Source: JAYPUG01 sp038117265 (GTDB lineage Bacteria; Pseudomonadota; Alphaproteobacteria; UBA6615). From it: a stretch of 64,000 bases of DNA. Below the pieces are notes generated by a model. The model was not told the DNA's origin and made no database searches. It was given only the letters and a program-made list of their open reading frames with translations. The stretch spans positions 1 to 64,000 of the forward strand of contig JAYOFO010000008.1 in assembly GCA_038117265.1 (NCBI GenBank). The letters run 5' to 3'. Below are positions 8,184 through 16,643 of this stretch, piece by piece. The position numbers were made by a program, and so were the translations under genes. How positions within the stretch are numbered: position 1 is the first letter of the stretch; every line of letters begins with the position of its first letter.

Positions 8184-8918
8184 TCACCACGCCAGCTCCC
8201 GCGCCGGCCGCCGTTGGGTGTTGACCTCTTCCTTGACGATGCGCCCGTCGCCGAACGAGATCACCCGGTCCGCCATCTCGCCAATCCCCCTGTTGTGGGT
8301 GATCAGCGCCGTGGCCGTGCCGAGCTCGCGGTTGACCTGCTCGATCGCTTCGAGGACGACGATGCCCGTTGCGCTGTCGAGCGCGCCCGTGGGCTCGTCG
8401 CACAACAGGATGTCCGGCCGCTTGGCGATGGCACGGGCGATGGCGACACGCTGCTGCTCGCCTCCCGAGAGTTGGGCCGGGAAGTGGTCGAGCCGGCCCC
8501 CCAGCCCGACGATGGCAAGCGCATCGGCCGGCGGAATCGAGACCGGCGCGATCTCGGTGACGAGAGCGACGTTCTCGACCGCCGTCAGGCTCGGAATCAG
8601 ATTGTAGAACTGGAAGACGAACCCCACATGGTCGCGCCGGAACCTGGTGAGCGCGGCATCGTCGCTCGCGACCAGTTCACGGCCGCGAAAGTAGACATGC
8701 CCGTCGGTCGCCTGGTCGAGCCCGCCCAGAATGTTGAGCAGCGTCGACTTGCCGCTTCCCGAGGGGCCGAGCAGGACGACGAGTTCGGATTCGCGCAAAT
8801 CCAGATCGACCCCACGGAGCGCCCAGATCTCGACATCACCCGTGATGTAGGCCTTGGTCAGGCCCTGCGCCCGCAGGACGACGCTCGGCTCGGAAGCGCC
8901 ATCCGGGTTCAAGGACAT
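8184..8918 (-). CDS. MacB/LolD-type ABC transporter ATP-binding protein
   Basis: A 244-residue ATPase (from ATG at 8918) with Walker A GPSGSGKST at residues 51-59, Q-loop VFQFYNLIP, signature LSGGEQQRVAIARA, Walker B ILLCDEPTGALD and the switch histidine in LITHN. Sequence and length fit the LolD/MacB branch, which pairs with FtsX-type permeases and pulls lipids, lipoproteins or drugs from the inner membrane. Its neighbour permease is broken, so this subunit may now lack a partner or use one encoded elsewhere. An in-frame ATG further upstream gives a low-complexity N-terminus and was not chosen. Confidence 0.88.
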   Translation of the reverse strand: MSLNPDGASEPSVVLRAQGLTKAYITGDVEIWALRGVDLDLRESELVVLLGPSGSGKSTLLNILGGLDQATDGHVYFRGRELVASDDAALTRFRRDHVGFVFQFYNLIPSLTAVENVALVTEIAPVSIPPADALAIVGLGGRLDHFPAQLSGGEQQRVAIARAIAKRPDILLCDEPTGALDSATGIVVLEAIEQVNRELGTATALITHNRGIGEMADRVISFGDGRIVKEEVNTQRRPARELAW

Positions 8919-9015
8919 TTCGGTCTCGATTGCACCGTTGCACCGCCTTTGCGGTTCGGCCCCACCGTCGACAACGATATGCCGCAGCCCGCGCCGCGAC
9001 ATTGACCCAGGTCAT

Positions 9016-9981
9016 CTAGCGTGGGCGTACCGGCCCGTCGGGCACGGTTTCGGTTAGTGCCGCGGGAGCGGCACGCCGGCCGCGCCCCAGCAGAACGACC
9101 CCGACGACGATCAGCACGAAGGCGATCATGTGGAAGAGTTGCAGCTCCTCGCCGAGGATCAGGATGGCCAGCACGGCGGTGATCATCGCGCGGATGTAGT
9201 TCGACACGGTCGCCTTGTTGGCACCCAGCGCGAGCACGGTGGTGTTGGTGAAGCCGACGGCGACGATGGCGACGGCGATGCCGATCCAGGCCATGGCGGC
9301 GACCGATTCCCAGGTCACGGGCATCGGCATGTAGACCGCGCTCTCGACCAGGTAGATCGGCAGCATGACCGCGACCGAGAAGAGCTGGACCGACAGCAGG
9401 ATCTCGAGCGTCGTGAAGTCGCCGGGAATCATGCGCAACAGCGAATTGTGGGTCGCGAAGCCGATCATCGCGGCGAGCATGATCAGGTCGCCGATGTTCG
9501 GCTCGAGCGTCAGCAGGACCGCGAGATCGCCGCGCATGATGATCAGGAACACGCCAAGGGTCGCGATGAAGATACCGAGCCCCTGGGTGCGGGTGATCGC
9601 CTCGCGGAACACCAGGAAGGTGATCAGCACCGTGGCCACCGGCTGGGCGGTCGAGACGAGGCCCCCGTTGATCGCGGTGGTGTAGTGATAGGCGAGATAG
9701 ACAGCGGCGTTGCCGAACGGCCCCAGCGCGATCGCCAGCACCACGAAGAGCTTCCACCGCGCGACCAGGACCGCCCGCTTCTCCCAGACCGAACGTCCGA
9801 CGAAGGGCAGCAGCACCACCGTCGCGATCATCAGGCGCCAGAAACCGACCCCCATGGGCGGCATCACGCCTTGCACCCAGCGCCCGAGAATGTGGTTCGA
9901 GGCGAGGATGAACGCCGCGCCCAGGATCAGGACATAGGGCCATGCGCCCTGCCGGAACCGGTGCTGGACGTCGTCGCTCAT
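9016..9981 (-). CDS. EamA family (DMT) transporter
   Basis: A 321-residue membrane protein with about ten hydrophobic segments, arranged as two EamA repeats; the first begins PYVLILGAAFILASNHILGRW and the second includes NIGDLIMLAAMIGFATHNS. Members of this drug/metabolite transporter family export small metabolites such as amino acids. Substrate unknown. ATG at 9981 (MSDDVQHRF) gives a normal family N-terminus; a longer upstream frame is arginine-rich and not chosen. It sits on the minus strand, between the RidA-like gene and the ABC ATPase. Confidence 0.85.
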   Translation of the reverse strand: MSDDVQHRFRQGAWPYVLILGAAFILASNHILGRWVQGVMPPMGVGFWRLMIATVVLLPFVGRSVWEKRAVLVARWKLFVVLAIALGPFGNAAVYLAYHYTTAINGGLVSTAQPVATVLITFLVFREAITRTQGLGIFIATLGVFLIIMRGDLAVLLTLEPNIGDLIMLAAMIGFATHNSLLRMIPGDFTTLEILLSVQLFSVAVMLPIYLVESAVYMPMPVTWESVAAMAWIGIAVAIVAVGFTNTTVLALGANKATVSNYIRAMITAVLAILILGEELQLFHMIAFVLIVVGVVLLGRGRRAAPAALTETVPDGPVRPR

Positions 9982-10024
9982 CGTGGTGCCGTGGCCGGCG
10001 CTCGCCGCGCCGGATTTGGTGCCG

Positions 10025-10417
10025 CTATTCCGGCTTCGCCGCGATGGTCTCCATCTCGACGACCCATTGCGGGCTGGCGAGCTGGCTGACGACCACCCAG
10101 GTCGATGCCGGCACATGGCCCGGCGCCAGGTACTTCTCGCGGTGCGCCTTGACGTGCTGCAGGCCGGTCGGATCGGTCGAATAGACGTTCAGGCGCACGA
10201 TGTGTTCCGGCCCGAACCCGGCGTCCGCCAGGACCGCCAGCGTGTTCTGCCAGATCTGATCGTGCTGTGCCTCGAAACCCTCGGGCACGGTGCCGTCGGG
10301 GCGCGTGCCGACCTGGCCGGCGGTGATCAGCCAGCGCGCGTTCGGCGGTACCTCCACCGAGTGGCTGTAAATACCGGCGGGCGGCGCGACGGTCGACGGG
10401 TTACGCGTGACGAGCAT
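10025..10417 (-). CDS. RidA/YjgF family protein
   Basis: A 130-residue Rid family protein (MLVTRNPSTVAPPAG... GQVGTRPDG...). ATG at 10417 has an AGGAGG ribosome binding site just upstream, so the start is firm. RidA proteins usually hydrolyse reactive enamines and imines with an arginine of a PARSCV-type motif. Here the matching position reads VPASTWVVVSQL, so the arginine is serine. This places it among Rid subfamilies without the classic deaminase arginine. It lies just downstream of the alpha/beta hydrolase gene, on the same strand, possibly co-transcribed. Confidence 0.85.
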   Translation of the reverse strand: MLVTRNPSTVAPPAGIYSHSVEVPPNARWLITAGQVGTRPDGTVPEGFEAQHDQIWQNTLAVLADAGFGPEHIVRLNVYSTDPTGLQHVKAHREKYLAPGHVPASTWVVVSQLASPQWVVEMETIAAKPE

Positions 10418-10481
10418 GTTGGTTCCTCCTCTGGTTCCGCGCGAGTGCAGATTGAACGATTGGCACGGCCTGCCCTTTCGC

Positions 10482-11198
10482 TCAGGCAAACTCGAGCAGC
10501 GTGTCCGCAAGATCCTGCGGTGCCGAGTAGAACGGCGAATGGTCGGTGTCGAGGGTGAAGACCCTGTCGCAGGGCTGCGCATCGATCATCAGCCGTTGCA
10601 TGTTGATCTTGATGGCGTTGTCGCGCAGGCACTCGATATAGGCGCGCTTCACCGCCCCGAACCGTCCGGGCGTGGTCCGTGCCGGCTGCTGGAAGATCTG
10701 CAGCGCCTGCGGAACCAGCTGCTCCTTGGCGCGCGCGACGTCCTCGTCCGAACACTCGCCATAGAAGGTCGGCTGGATGACCTCGTCGCGCATGGTCACT
10801 GAGAGCCCGTCCGCGGAAGGTATGCGGTTGGAGACCACCGTGTTGTCCCCCTCGAGCTTGGCGAGGTCGGCGCGCGACTGGCCGTTCGCCGGCATGACCG
10901 CGGTCAGGTAGACGACCCAGGCGACCTTCTCGGGCAGCCGCTCGGTCACCTGCGTGATCGTCATGCCGCCAAGGCTGTGGCCGACGAGGATTACCGGCCC
11001 GTCCTGCGCCTCGACGACCTTGCAGACATGGTCGACATAATTGTCCAGGGTCACCTGCGCCATGGGAACCCGGTTGTTACCGTGCCCCGGCAGGTCGACC
11101 GCAATCGCGGTGTGCCCGGCCGCTTCGAGCAGCGGGACGATACGCTCGTAACACCAGCCGCCATGGAATGCGCCGTGGACCAGAATGTATGTGCTCAT
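10482..11198 (-). CDS. Alpha/beta hydrolase (salicylate esterase / hydroxynitrile lyase-like)
   Basis: A 238-residue single-domain hydrolase. The nucleophile elbow GHSLGG places Ser75; a late Asp and His are seen in CDRVFTLDTDHSPF. The early motif VHGAFHGGWCYERI and the overall length match small plant/bacterial esterases of the methylesterase/hydroxynitrile lyase group. ATG at 11198 overlaps the TGA of mnmA by the ATGA arrangement, so it is translationally coupled to mnmA. The coupling does not suggest a tRNA role; it is more likely accidental operon packing. Substrate unknown. Confidence 0.85.
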   Translation of the reverse strand: MSTYILVHGAFHGGWCYERIVPLLEAAGHTAIAVDLPGHGNNRVPMAQVTLDNYVDHVCKVVEAQDGPVILVGHSLGGMTITQVTERLPEKVAWVVYLTAVMPANGQSRADLAKLEGDNTVVSNRIPSADGLSVTMRDEVIQPTFYGECSDEDVARAKEQLVPQALQIFQQPARTTPGRFGAVKRAYIECLRDNAIKINMQRLMIDAQPCDRVFTLDTDHSPFYSAPQDLADTLLEFA

Positions 11199-12355
11199 GC
11201 TGCCTTGCCCCTCCCGGCGTCCCGGACGATCCAGCCGCCGCCGAGTACCCGTTCGCCATCATAGAACACCGCGGCCTGTCCCGGCGAGACGCCGAATTCC
11301 GGCGTCGCCAGTTCGACGGCCGCCTCACCGTCGCCCGCGGGTCGCACATGGCCGGGGACGGGCAGCATGGTCGAGCGGATGCGCAACTGGACGTCCACGC
11401 CCGCATCCGGAATCACCCCGTCGCCCCCGAGCCAGTTGACCCCGCGCACGCGAACCGTCGCGGTGGCGAGCGCATCGCGCGGGCCCACGACCACGCGCCG
11501 CGTCTCGGGATCGAGCCGCACGACATAGAGCGCCTCGCCCTCGTCGCCCTCATCGCGCCGCGCGCCGATGCCAAGCCCGCGCCGCTGGCCGATCGTGTAA
11601 TTGAGGATGCCCGCATGACGCCCCAGCACCGTGCCGTCCAGGTGGACGATCTCGCCCGGTTCCGCCGCGCCGGGGCGCAGCCGTTCGACCAGTGCCGCGT
11701 ACTTGCCGTCGGGAACGAAACAGATGTCCTGGCTGTCGGGCTTGTCGGCGATGTCGAGACCGAGGCGGCGGGCATGCTCGCGCACCGCGTCCTTGGGCAT
11801 GTCTCCGAGCGGGAAGCGCAGGAATTCAAGCTGGTCGCGGGTCGTGGCGAACAGGAAATAGCTCTGGTCGCGGGCCGGATCGACGGCACGGCACAATTGC
11901 GGGCCGTCGGCACCGACCATGCGGCGGATGTAGTGGCCCGTCGCCAGCGCGTCGGCGCCCAGGTCGCGCGCCGTGGCCACCAGGTCGCGGAACTTCACCG
12001 TCTGGTTGCACGTCACGCAGGGGATCGGCGTTTCGCCGCGGACATAGGCGTCGGCGAAGGATTCGATTACGTCATCGCGGAAGCGGGATTCGTAGTCGAG
12101 AACGTAATGGGGAAAACCGATCGCGTCGGCGACCCGATGGGCGTCGTAGATGTCCTGTCCGGCGCAGCAGGTCTTGCCGCGTGCCGTGGCCGCGCCATGG
12201 TCGTAGAGCTGCAGGGTGATCCCGACCACGTCGTAGCCGGCCTCATGCAGCAGCGCGGCCGTGACCGAGCTGTCGACACCGCCCGACATGGCGACGACGA
12301 TTCGGGTTGCTGCGGGCGGCTTTTCGAAGCCCATGCTGTCCGGCGATAGCGACAT
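11195..12355 (-). CDS. mnmA: tRNA-specific 2-thiouridylase MnmA
   Basis: A 386-residue enzyme that adds sulfur to U34 of glutamate, lysine and glutamine tRNAs. The PP-loop SGGVDSS lies at residues 24-30. The two catalytic cysteines are seen in CVTCNQTVKF (Cys116) and DSQDICFVPDG (Cys212). I chose ATG at 12355 (MSLSPDSMGFEKPP); a second ATG at 12334 is possible, and an upstream in-frame extension is arginine-rich. The sulfur comes ultimately from cysteine desulfurase, several of which are encoded a few kilobases away. It is the first gene of an ATGA-coupled pair with the downstream hydrolase. Confidence 0.92.
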   Translation of the reverse strand: MSLSPDSMGFEKPPAATRIVVAMSGGVDSSVTAALLHEAGYDVVGITLQLYDHGAATARGKTCCAGQDIYDAHRVADAIGFPHYVLDYESRFRDDVIESFADAYVRGETPIPCVTCNQTVKFRDLVATARDLGADALATGHYIRRMVGADGPQLCRAVDPARDQSYFLFATTRDQLEFLRFPLGDMPKDAVREHARRLGLDIADKPDSQDICFVPDGKYAALVERLRPGAAEPGEIVHLDGTVLGRHAGILNYTIGQRRGLGIGARRDEGDEGEALYVVRLDPETRRVVVGPRDALATATVRVRGVNWLGGDGVIPDAGVDVQLRIRSTMLPVPGHVRPAGDGEAAVELATPEFGVSPGQAAVFYDGERVLGGGWIVRDAGRGKAA

Positions 12356-12479
12356 GGCGCGCAATATAGGGTCGGGCCCGCGCGACGCAAACCGCTCACG
12401 AATGCGTATCCGGGTTGATCGCGCCCGCATGACAGCCCATCTTCATGAAAGGAACTTCAGGCAAGGGGCGAGAGCGACG

Positions 12480-13091
12480 GTGGGCAGGGCAGCGACAGGC
12501 ATGGCGAGCATCGGGCTCATCGCGCTGGCTTTCGGCGCGACGAACGCGCATGCCGATCTCCGGAGCGACGTGGCGCGCTGCGCCGCGATCGTCGACGGCG
12601 CCGCGCGTCTCGCCTGTTTCGACACGCTTGCCGGCGGGGTGGAGGCCCCGCAAAGTGCGGCGAGAGATGCGGCGATCGCGGCCCTGAGCCGCGAGTTTCG
12701 CTTCGACCGCGGGCTGATGACCGGTCCCCTATCCTTTCGGGTGGCGGTCAGCGGCAACCTGGTGCTGAGCCGCGAGACCGCGGCCGCCCGCGAGGTCGAG
12801 GATGTCGTGCGACGGATCGCAAGGACGATCGACGGCTCCAACGACTGGCGTGTCGCCGTTACGGTGCATGGCGGCAAGGCCAAACTCAGCCGCGGACACC
12901 CCTATACCGGCGAAGAGCTGCTCGCCCAGGCGCGTGCCGGCATGGCCAGCACCGGGTTGGCCGAGACGCGCTATACTGTGACGCGCGGCGCCGATGCCGA
13001 GCCCGTCCTGTGGGACGACGGCCGCGTGCGCAGCGCCAATGAACACATCGAAATCGAGATCGAGGGTTTCGGCAACGGCCTGACGCGCTAG
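12480..13091 (+). CDS. Exported protein of unknown function
   Basis: The protein, 203 residues from GTG at 12480 (upstream AAGGGGCGAG acts as ribosome binding site), has a signal peptide (VGRAATGMASIGLIALAFGATNAHA split by a predicted cleavage after AHA). The mature part begins DLRSDVARCAAIVDGAARLACFD, a Cys-x-Cys-rich motif common in small periplasmic proteins, with an otherwise mixed charged body. Alternatives are ATG at 12429 (no clear site) and ATG at 12501. No domain of known function recognised. It runs convergent to tenA, whose stop lies within 21 bases. Function unknown; likely periplasmic. Confidence 0.6.
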   Translation: MGRAATGMASIGLIALAFGATNAHADLRSDVARCAAIVDGAARLACFDTLAGGVEAPQSAARDAAIAALSREFRFDRGLMTGPLSFRVAVSGNLVLSRETAAAREVEDVVRRIARTIDGSNDWRVAVTVHGGKAKLSRGHPYTGEELLAQARAGMASTGLAETRYTVTRGADAEPVLWDDGRVRSANEHIEIEIEGFGNGLTR

Positions 13092-13111
13092 GCCGCCCCC
13101 TGGGCCGCCCC

Positions 13112-13792
13112 CTAGGCCGCGTCGAGCCCCATCTGCCAGAAGTCCGCCTCGAGCCGGCTCGCCTGCTCGAAGGTGCGCACGAGCGAGGCCTCGCGGGCAC
13201 GTCCGGCGCGCGCCTCCCACAGCCGGTCGAGGGTCGCGGCATGGGCGGCCGCGACGCCCTGGTATTCGGCGCCGGCATACATCTCGACCCAGGGTCGATA
13301 GGGGTTGGCCGGGTCCGTCGCCCCCGGATCGGCGCCTAAGCGTGCGCCGATCTCGCCATAGCCGATGACGCACGGCGCCAGCGCGGCATAGAGATCGAGT
13401 AGATCGCCCTGCGCGCCCTTCTCCAGCACATAGCGCGTGTAGGCCATGGTGGCGGAATCCTCGGGCAGCGCCTCCATCGCAGCCTCGTCGAGCCCCCATG
13501 CGGCGCAGAACGCCACATGCAGCCCCATCTCGGTGTCGACGATCGCCGACATGCCCGCCGCGGCATCGCGGATATCGGCCAAAGTATCGGCCTTGAAGGC
13601 GGCTAGCGCATAGGCGCGCGCGAAGTGGATCAGGAACAGGTAGTCCTGGCCCAGATAATGGCGAAACGCCGCCTGGGGCAGGCTGCCATCGGCGAGCCGG
13701 CGCACGAATTCGTGGTCGACATAGGCTCCCCAGGCAGGCCGTGACGCGTCGCGCAGGCGCGCGAACAGCTCATGCGCGTCGAGATACGGCAT
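13112..13792 (-). CDS. tenA: TenA-like thiaminase II / aminopyrimidine aminohydrolase
   Basis: A 226-residue all-helical TenA family enzyme that salvages thiamine pyrimidine breakdown products or hydrolyses thiamine. The expected catalytic cysteine is Cys141 in ALAPCVIGYGEIG and the conserved glutamate Glu215 in EQASRLEADFW. ATG at 13792 overlaps the TAA of the ferredoxin gene (TAATG), so it is the last gene coupled to the SUF operon. Whether it is functionally linked to Fe-S assembly is not known; ThiC, an Fe-S enzyme, makes the same pyrimidine, which could explain the association, but this is inference. Confidence 0.85.
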   Translation of the reverse strand: MPYLDAHELFARLRDASRPAWGAYVDHEFVRRLADGSLPQAAFRHYLGQDYLFLIHFARAYALAAFKADTLADIRDAAAGMSAIVDTEMGLHVAFCAAWGLDEAAMEALPEDSATMAYTRYVLEKGAQGDLLDLYAALAPCVIGYGEIGARLGADPGATDPANPYRPWVEMYAGAEYQGVAAAHAATLDRLWEARAGRAREASLVRTFEQASRLEADFWQMGLDAA

Positions 13793-14124
13793 TAGCCAAG
13801 CATCAGGTTTCGGGTCGCGGACGGCAGGTGGACGACGAGCCCGTCCAGCGCCGGGGTGATCACGATCTGGCAGCCGAGCCGCGAGGTCGGCCGCAGGCCC
13901 GGCGCAAGATCGAGCATGTCCTCCTCGTCTTCCGAAGGCTCGTCCAGCCGTTCGTACCACGCCGGATCGACGATCACATGACATGTCGAGCATGCCATCG
14001 CGCCCTCGCACGCCCCCTCGATATCGAGCCCGTTGTCCCAGGCGATCTGCAGCAAGGAATGGCCCAGCGGCGCGTCGACCTCGCGCCGCGCGCCGTCGGC
14101 GTCGATGAAGGTCATCCTGGGCAT
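13792..14124 (-). CDS. [2Fe-2S] ferredoxin, adrenodoxin type
   Basis: A 110-residue ferredoxin. The cluster ligands are Cys39, Cys45, Cys48 (CEGAMACSTC) and Cys85 (SRLGC), spacing as in adrenodoxin/Fdx of the ISC family. The start is MPRMTFIDADG, with a negatively charged surface (EPSEDEEDMLD) for partner binding. It would donate electrons during Fe-S assembly or to cytochrome P450-type partners. It lies 28 bases downstream of sufA and is coupled to tenA. In the ISC system, fdx similarly follows the assembly genes, which supports the role. Confidence 0.88.
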   Translation of the reverse strand: MPRMTFIDADGARREVDAPLGHSLLQIAWDNGLDIEGACEGAMACSTCHVIVDPAWYERLDEPSEDEEDMLDLAPGLRPTSRLGCQIVITPALDGLVVHLPSATRNLMLG

Positions 14125-14152
14125 GTTGCGTATCGCGCCGGCCGAGACAGGT

Positions 14153-14488
14153 CTAGACGTGGAAGGACTCGCCGCAGCCGCAGGTGCCCTTGGCGTTTGG
14201 GTTGTCGAAGACGAAGCCGGATTCGAACTTGCCCTCGCGATAGTCCATCGTCGCGCCGATCAGGAACATGGTCGCTGCGGGATCGACGAAGACCCGCACG
14301 CCCTTGTCCTCGATCACCTCCTCGAACTGCCGGGCCTCCTCCGCATATTCGACGACATAGGACAGCCCCGAACAGCCGCGGGTCGACAGTCCGACGCGCA
14401 GGCCCACGACGCCTTCGTCGGCTCGCGACATGATATCCTTCACCCGCGCGGCGGCGGCATCGGTCAGTTTGATGATCGGTTCGGCCAT
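14153..14488 (-). CDS. sufA: A-type Fe-S carrier protein SufA
   Basis: A 111-residue A-type carrier of the HesB/IscA/SufA family. The three conserved cysteines are Cys39 (GCSGLSY), Cys103 and Cys105 (GTCGCGESF). It accepts clusters from the SufBCD scaffold and passes them to apo-proteins. I took ATG at 14488; an upstream in-frame ATG at 14497 or 14494 adds only three residues. It stands between sufT and ferredoxin in the operon, so it is named sufA by position; ErpA/IscA names are equally possible by sequence. Confidence 0.9.
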   Translation of the reverse strand: MAEPIIKLTDAAAARVKDIMSRADEGVVGLRVGLSTRGCSGLSYVVEYAEEARQFEEVIEDKGVRVFVDPAATMFLIGATMDYREGKFESGFVFDNPNAKGTCGCGESFHV

Positions 14489-14515
14489 CTGCATCACCTC
14501 TACGATCTATCTAGG

Positions 14516-14926
14516 TCAATCTATGCCCAAGGCCAGCTTGGCGTCGTCCGACATCATGTCGGTGGACCAGGGCGGGTCCCAGATCAGGTTCACCTCGACC
14601 TCGCCGACCCCTTCGACCTCCGCTGCCGCGTTGGCCACCCAATAGGGCAACTCGCCGGCAACCGGGCAGGCCGGTGCGGTGAGGCTCATATTGATGCGGA
14701 CCGAACCGTCGGAGAGCATCTCGATCTCGTAGACCAATCCCAACTCGTAGATGTTCACCGGAATTTCCGGATCGTAGACCGTGCGCAGCGCGTCGATCAC
14801 CGCGTCGCGCGCGGCCGGTTGCGTGCCTTCGGGCAGCGGTGCGCCGGCACGTGCCGTCATCTCCTCGCCTTCCGGCTGCGGGGCAAACATCCCGTGCGGG
14901 CTTCCCATTCCATACTCGAACGACAT
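14516..14926 (-). CDS. sufT: SufT/MIP18-like Fe-S assembly protein
   Basis: A 136-residue protein of the DUF59/MIP18 family, with the core motif VIDALRTVYDPEIPVNIYELGLVYEI split around residues 50-75 and the conserved cysteine region LTAPACPVAGELP. SufT proteins help in maturation of particular Fe-S proteins, mainly at high cluster demand. The start ATG at 14926 (MSFEYGMGS) overlaps nothing; sufU stops 11 bases upstream. The first 40 residues are methionine and proline-rich and look disordered. Located between sufU and sufA. Confidence 0.88.
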   Translation of the reverse strand: MSFEYGMGSPHGMFAPQPEGEEMTARAGAPLPEGTQPAARDAVIDALRTVYDPEIPVNIYELGLVYEIEMLSDGSVRINMSLTAPACPVAGELPYWVANAAAEVEGVGEVEVNLIWDPPWSTDMMSDDAKLALGID

Positions 14927-14937
14927 ATCGGTCTGTC

Positions 14938-15393
14938 CTATTCCGTCGAAATCTCTGCTTCGCCCTCGAGCGCGGCCACCATGGTGTGCCAGGGCAGGGT
15001 CGCGCACTTCACGCGGGTCGGGAAATCGCGCACGCCCGAAAGCACGCGCAGCTTCTCTAAATCTTCCTGGAGTTCGGGCGCATTCTCATCGCCCGTGCAC
15101 ATGCCGTGGAAGGCGTCGAACATCGCCTGCGCCTGGGCGGGCGTGCGTCCCTTGAGCAGCTCGGTCATCATGGAGGCCGAGGCCATCGAAATGGCACAGC
15201 CCTTCCCCAGGAATGACGCATCCACGATTTTCCCGTCGGCACCGAGCGTCAGGTAGATGACGAGCTGATCGCCGCACAGCGGATTGTTGCCCCGCGCCTC
15301 GTTGGTCGCATCGTCGCAGGCGTGGAAGTTCCGCGGGTGCTTCCCGTGGTCCAAGATCACCTCCTGGTAGAGTTCGCGCAATTCGTCACTCAT
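14938..15393 (-). CDS. sufU: SufU-type Fe-S scaffold / sulfur transfer protein
   Basis: A 151-residue SufU/IscU-like protein. Visible ligands are Cys40 and Asp42 (NNPLCGDQ), Cys66 (LGKGCAISMAS) and Cys130 (TRVKCATLPW), the pattern of zinc-binding SufU proteins, which accept persulfide from SufS. The about 20-residue insertion between the second and third ligands (KLRVLSGVRDFPTRVK) is normal for SufU and absent from IscU. ATG overlaps sufS TGA (ATGA), so the two are translationally coupled, and partner in function. Confidence 0.92.
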   Translation of the reverse strand: MSDELRELYQEVILDHGKHPRNFHACDDATNEARGNNPLCGDQLVIYLTLGADGKIVDASFLGKGCAISMASASMMTELLKGRTPAQAQAMFDAFHGMCTGDENAPELQEDLEKLRVLSGVRDFPTRVKCATLPWHTMVAALEGEAEISTE

Positions 15394-16643
15394 CAGCCGA
15401 ACAACTCCTGAACCTCACCCAACGCACCGACCAACGCATCGATGTCGGCGCGCATGTTGTACATCCCGATCGAGGCGCGCACCGTCGCGGGCACGTCCAT
15501 CCGGTCCATTAGCGGCTTGGCGCAGTGGTGGCCCGCACGCACCGCCACACCGGCGCGGTCGATGATGGTTGCGATGTCGTGCGGATGCGCATAGTTGAGC
15601 ACAAATGACACGACGCTCGCCTTGTCCGGCGCTGTCCCGATGATCCGCAGCCCCTCGACGCTGGCGAGCTGCTGGGTCGCATAGTTCAGCAGGTCGGCCT
15701 CGTGGACGCCGATCGCCGAAAGTCCGACCGAATTCACATAGTCGATGGCCGCGCCGAGCCCGATCGCCTGGGCAATCGCCGGCGTGCCCGCCTCGAACTT
15801 GTGGGGCAGCCGGGCCCAGGTCGATTTCTCGAAGGTCACCGACGAGATCATGTCGCCGCCGCCCATGAAGGGCGGCATGGCGTCGAGCAGTTCCTCGCGG
15901 CCGTACAGCACGCCGATGCCGCTGGGGCCGTAGAGCTTGTGGCCCGAGAAGACATAGAAATCGCAACCCAGCGCCTGCATGTCGACCGGGATATGGGTGA
16001 CCGCCTGGCAGCCGTCGAGCAGCACCTTGGCACCCGCCGCATGCGCCTTGCGCGTGATCTCGGCCACGGGGAGCACGGTGCCCAGCACGTTGGACATATG
16101 GGCCATGGCCACGAGCTTCGTGCGCTCGCCCAGCATCTCGTCGAAGGCGGACACCATCAACTCGCCGTCGTCGCTGACCGGCACGACCTTCAGGACGATC
16201 CCCTTCTCGTCACGCAGCATTTGCCACGGAACGATGTTCGAATGGTGCTCGAGCCCGCTGATGAGAACCTCGTCGCCTTCCGACAGGAAGTGCCGGCCGA
16301 AGGTGTAGGCGACCAGGTTGATCGATTCCGTCGCATTGCGCGTGAAGACGATCTCGTGGGCGTGTGCGGCGTTGATGTAGGCGCGGATCGTCTCGCGCGT
16401 GCCCTCATAGCGAGCCGTCACGGCCTCGCTGATCGCATAGAGCCCGCGATGGACGTTGGCATACTCGCGCTCGTAGACATCGCGCACGGCATCGATGACC
16501 TGGCGCGGCTTCTGGGCCGACGCGGCGCTGTCGAGGAACACCAGCGGCTTGCCGTGCATGGTCGTCGACAGGATCGGGAAATCCCGGCGCACGGCCGCGA
16601 CGTCGAAGGCGGGGTTCACGGCGACGGATTCGGTCGACGTCAT
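15393..16643 (-). CDS. sufS: Cysteine desulfurase SufS (type II)
   Basis: A 416-residue PLP enzyme that takes sulfur from L-cysteine and hands the persulfide to SufU. The PLP lysine is Lys236 (FSGHKLYGPSG) and the active cysteine Cys374 in RAGHHCAKPLMDRM, a type II arrangement with a shorter loop. ATG at 16643 overlaps the TGA of sufD. This is one of three desulfurases in the operon; the other two (20,240 and 21,421) are type I, and SufS is the canonical SUF partner by position. Confidence 0.93.
   Translation of the reverse strand: MTSTESVAVNPAFDVAAVRRDFPILSTTMHGKPLVFLDSAASAQKPRQVIDAVRDVYEREYANVHRGLYAISEAVTARYEGTRETIRAYINAAHAHEIVFTRNATESINLVAYTFGRHFLSEGDEVLISGLEHHSNIVPWQMLRDEKGIVLKVVPVSDDGELMVSAFDEMLGERTKLVAMAHMSNVLGTVLPVAEITRKAHAAGAKVLLDGCQAVTHIPVDMQALGCDFYVFSGHKLYGPSGIGVLYGREELLDAMPPFMGGGDMISSVTFEKSTWARLPHKFEAGTPAIAQAIGLGAAIDYVNSVGLSAIGVHEADLLNYATQQLASVEGLRIIGTAPDKASVVSFVLNYAHPHDIATIIDRAGVAVRAGHHCAKPLMDRMDVPATVRASIGMYNMRADIDALVGALGEVQELFG

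Noticed and set aside
13091..13114. 12-bp direct repeat GGCCGCCCCCT(G/A) between convergent stops
   Set aside because: Only two copies, short and GC-rich; likely chance.
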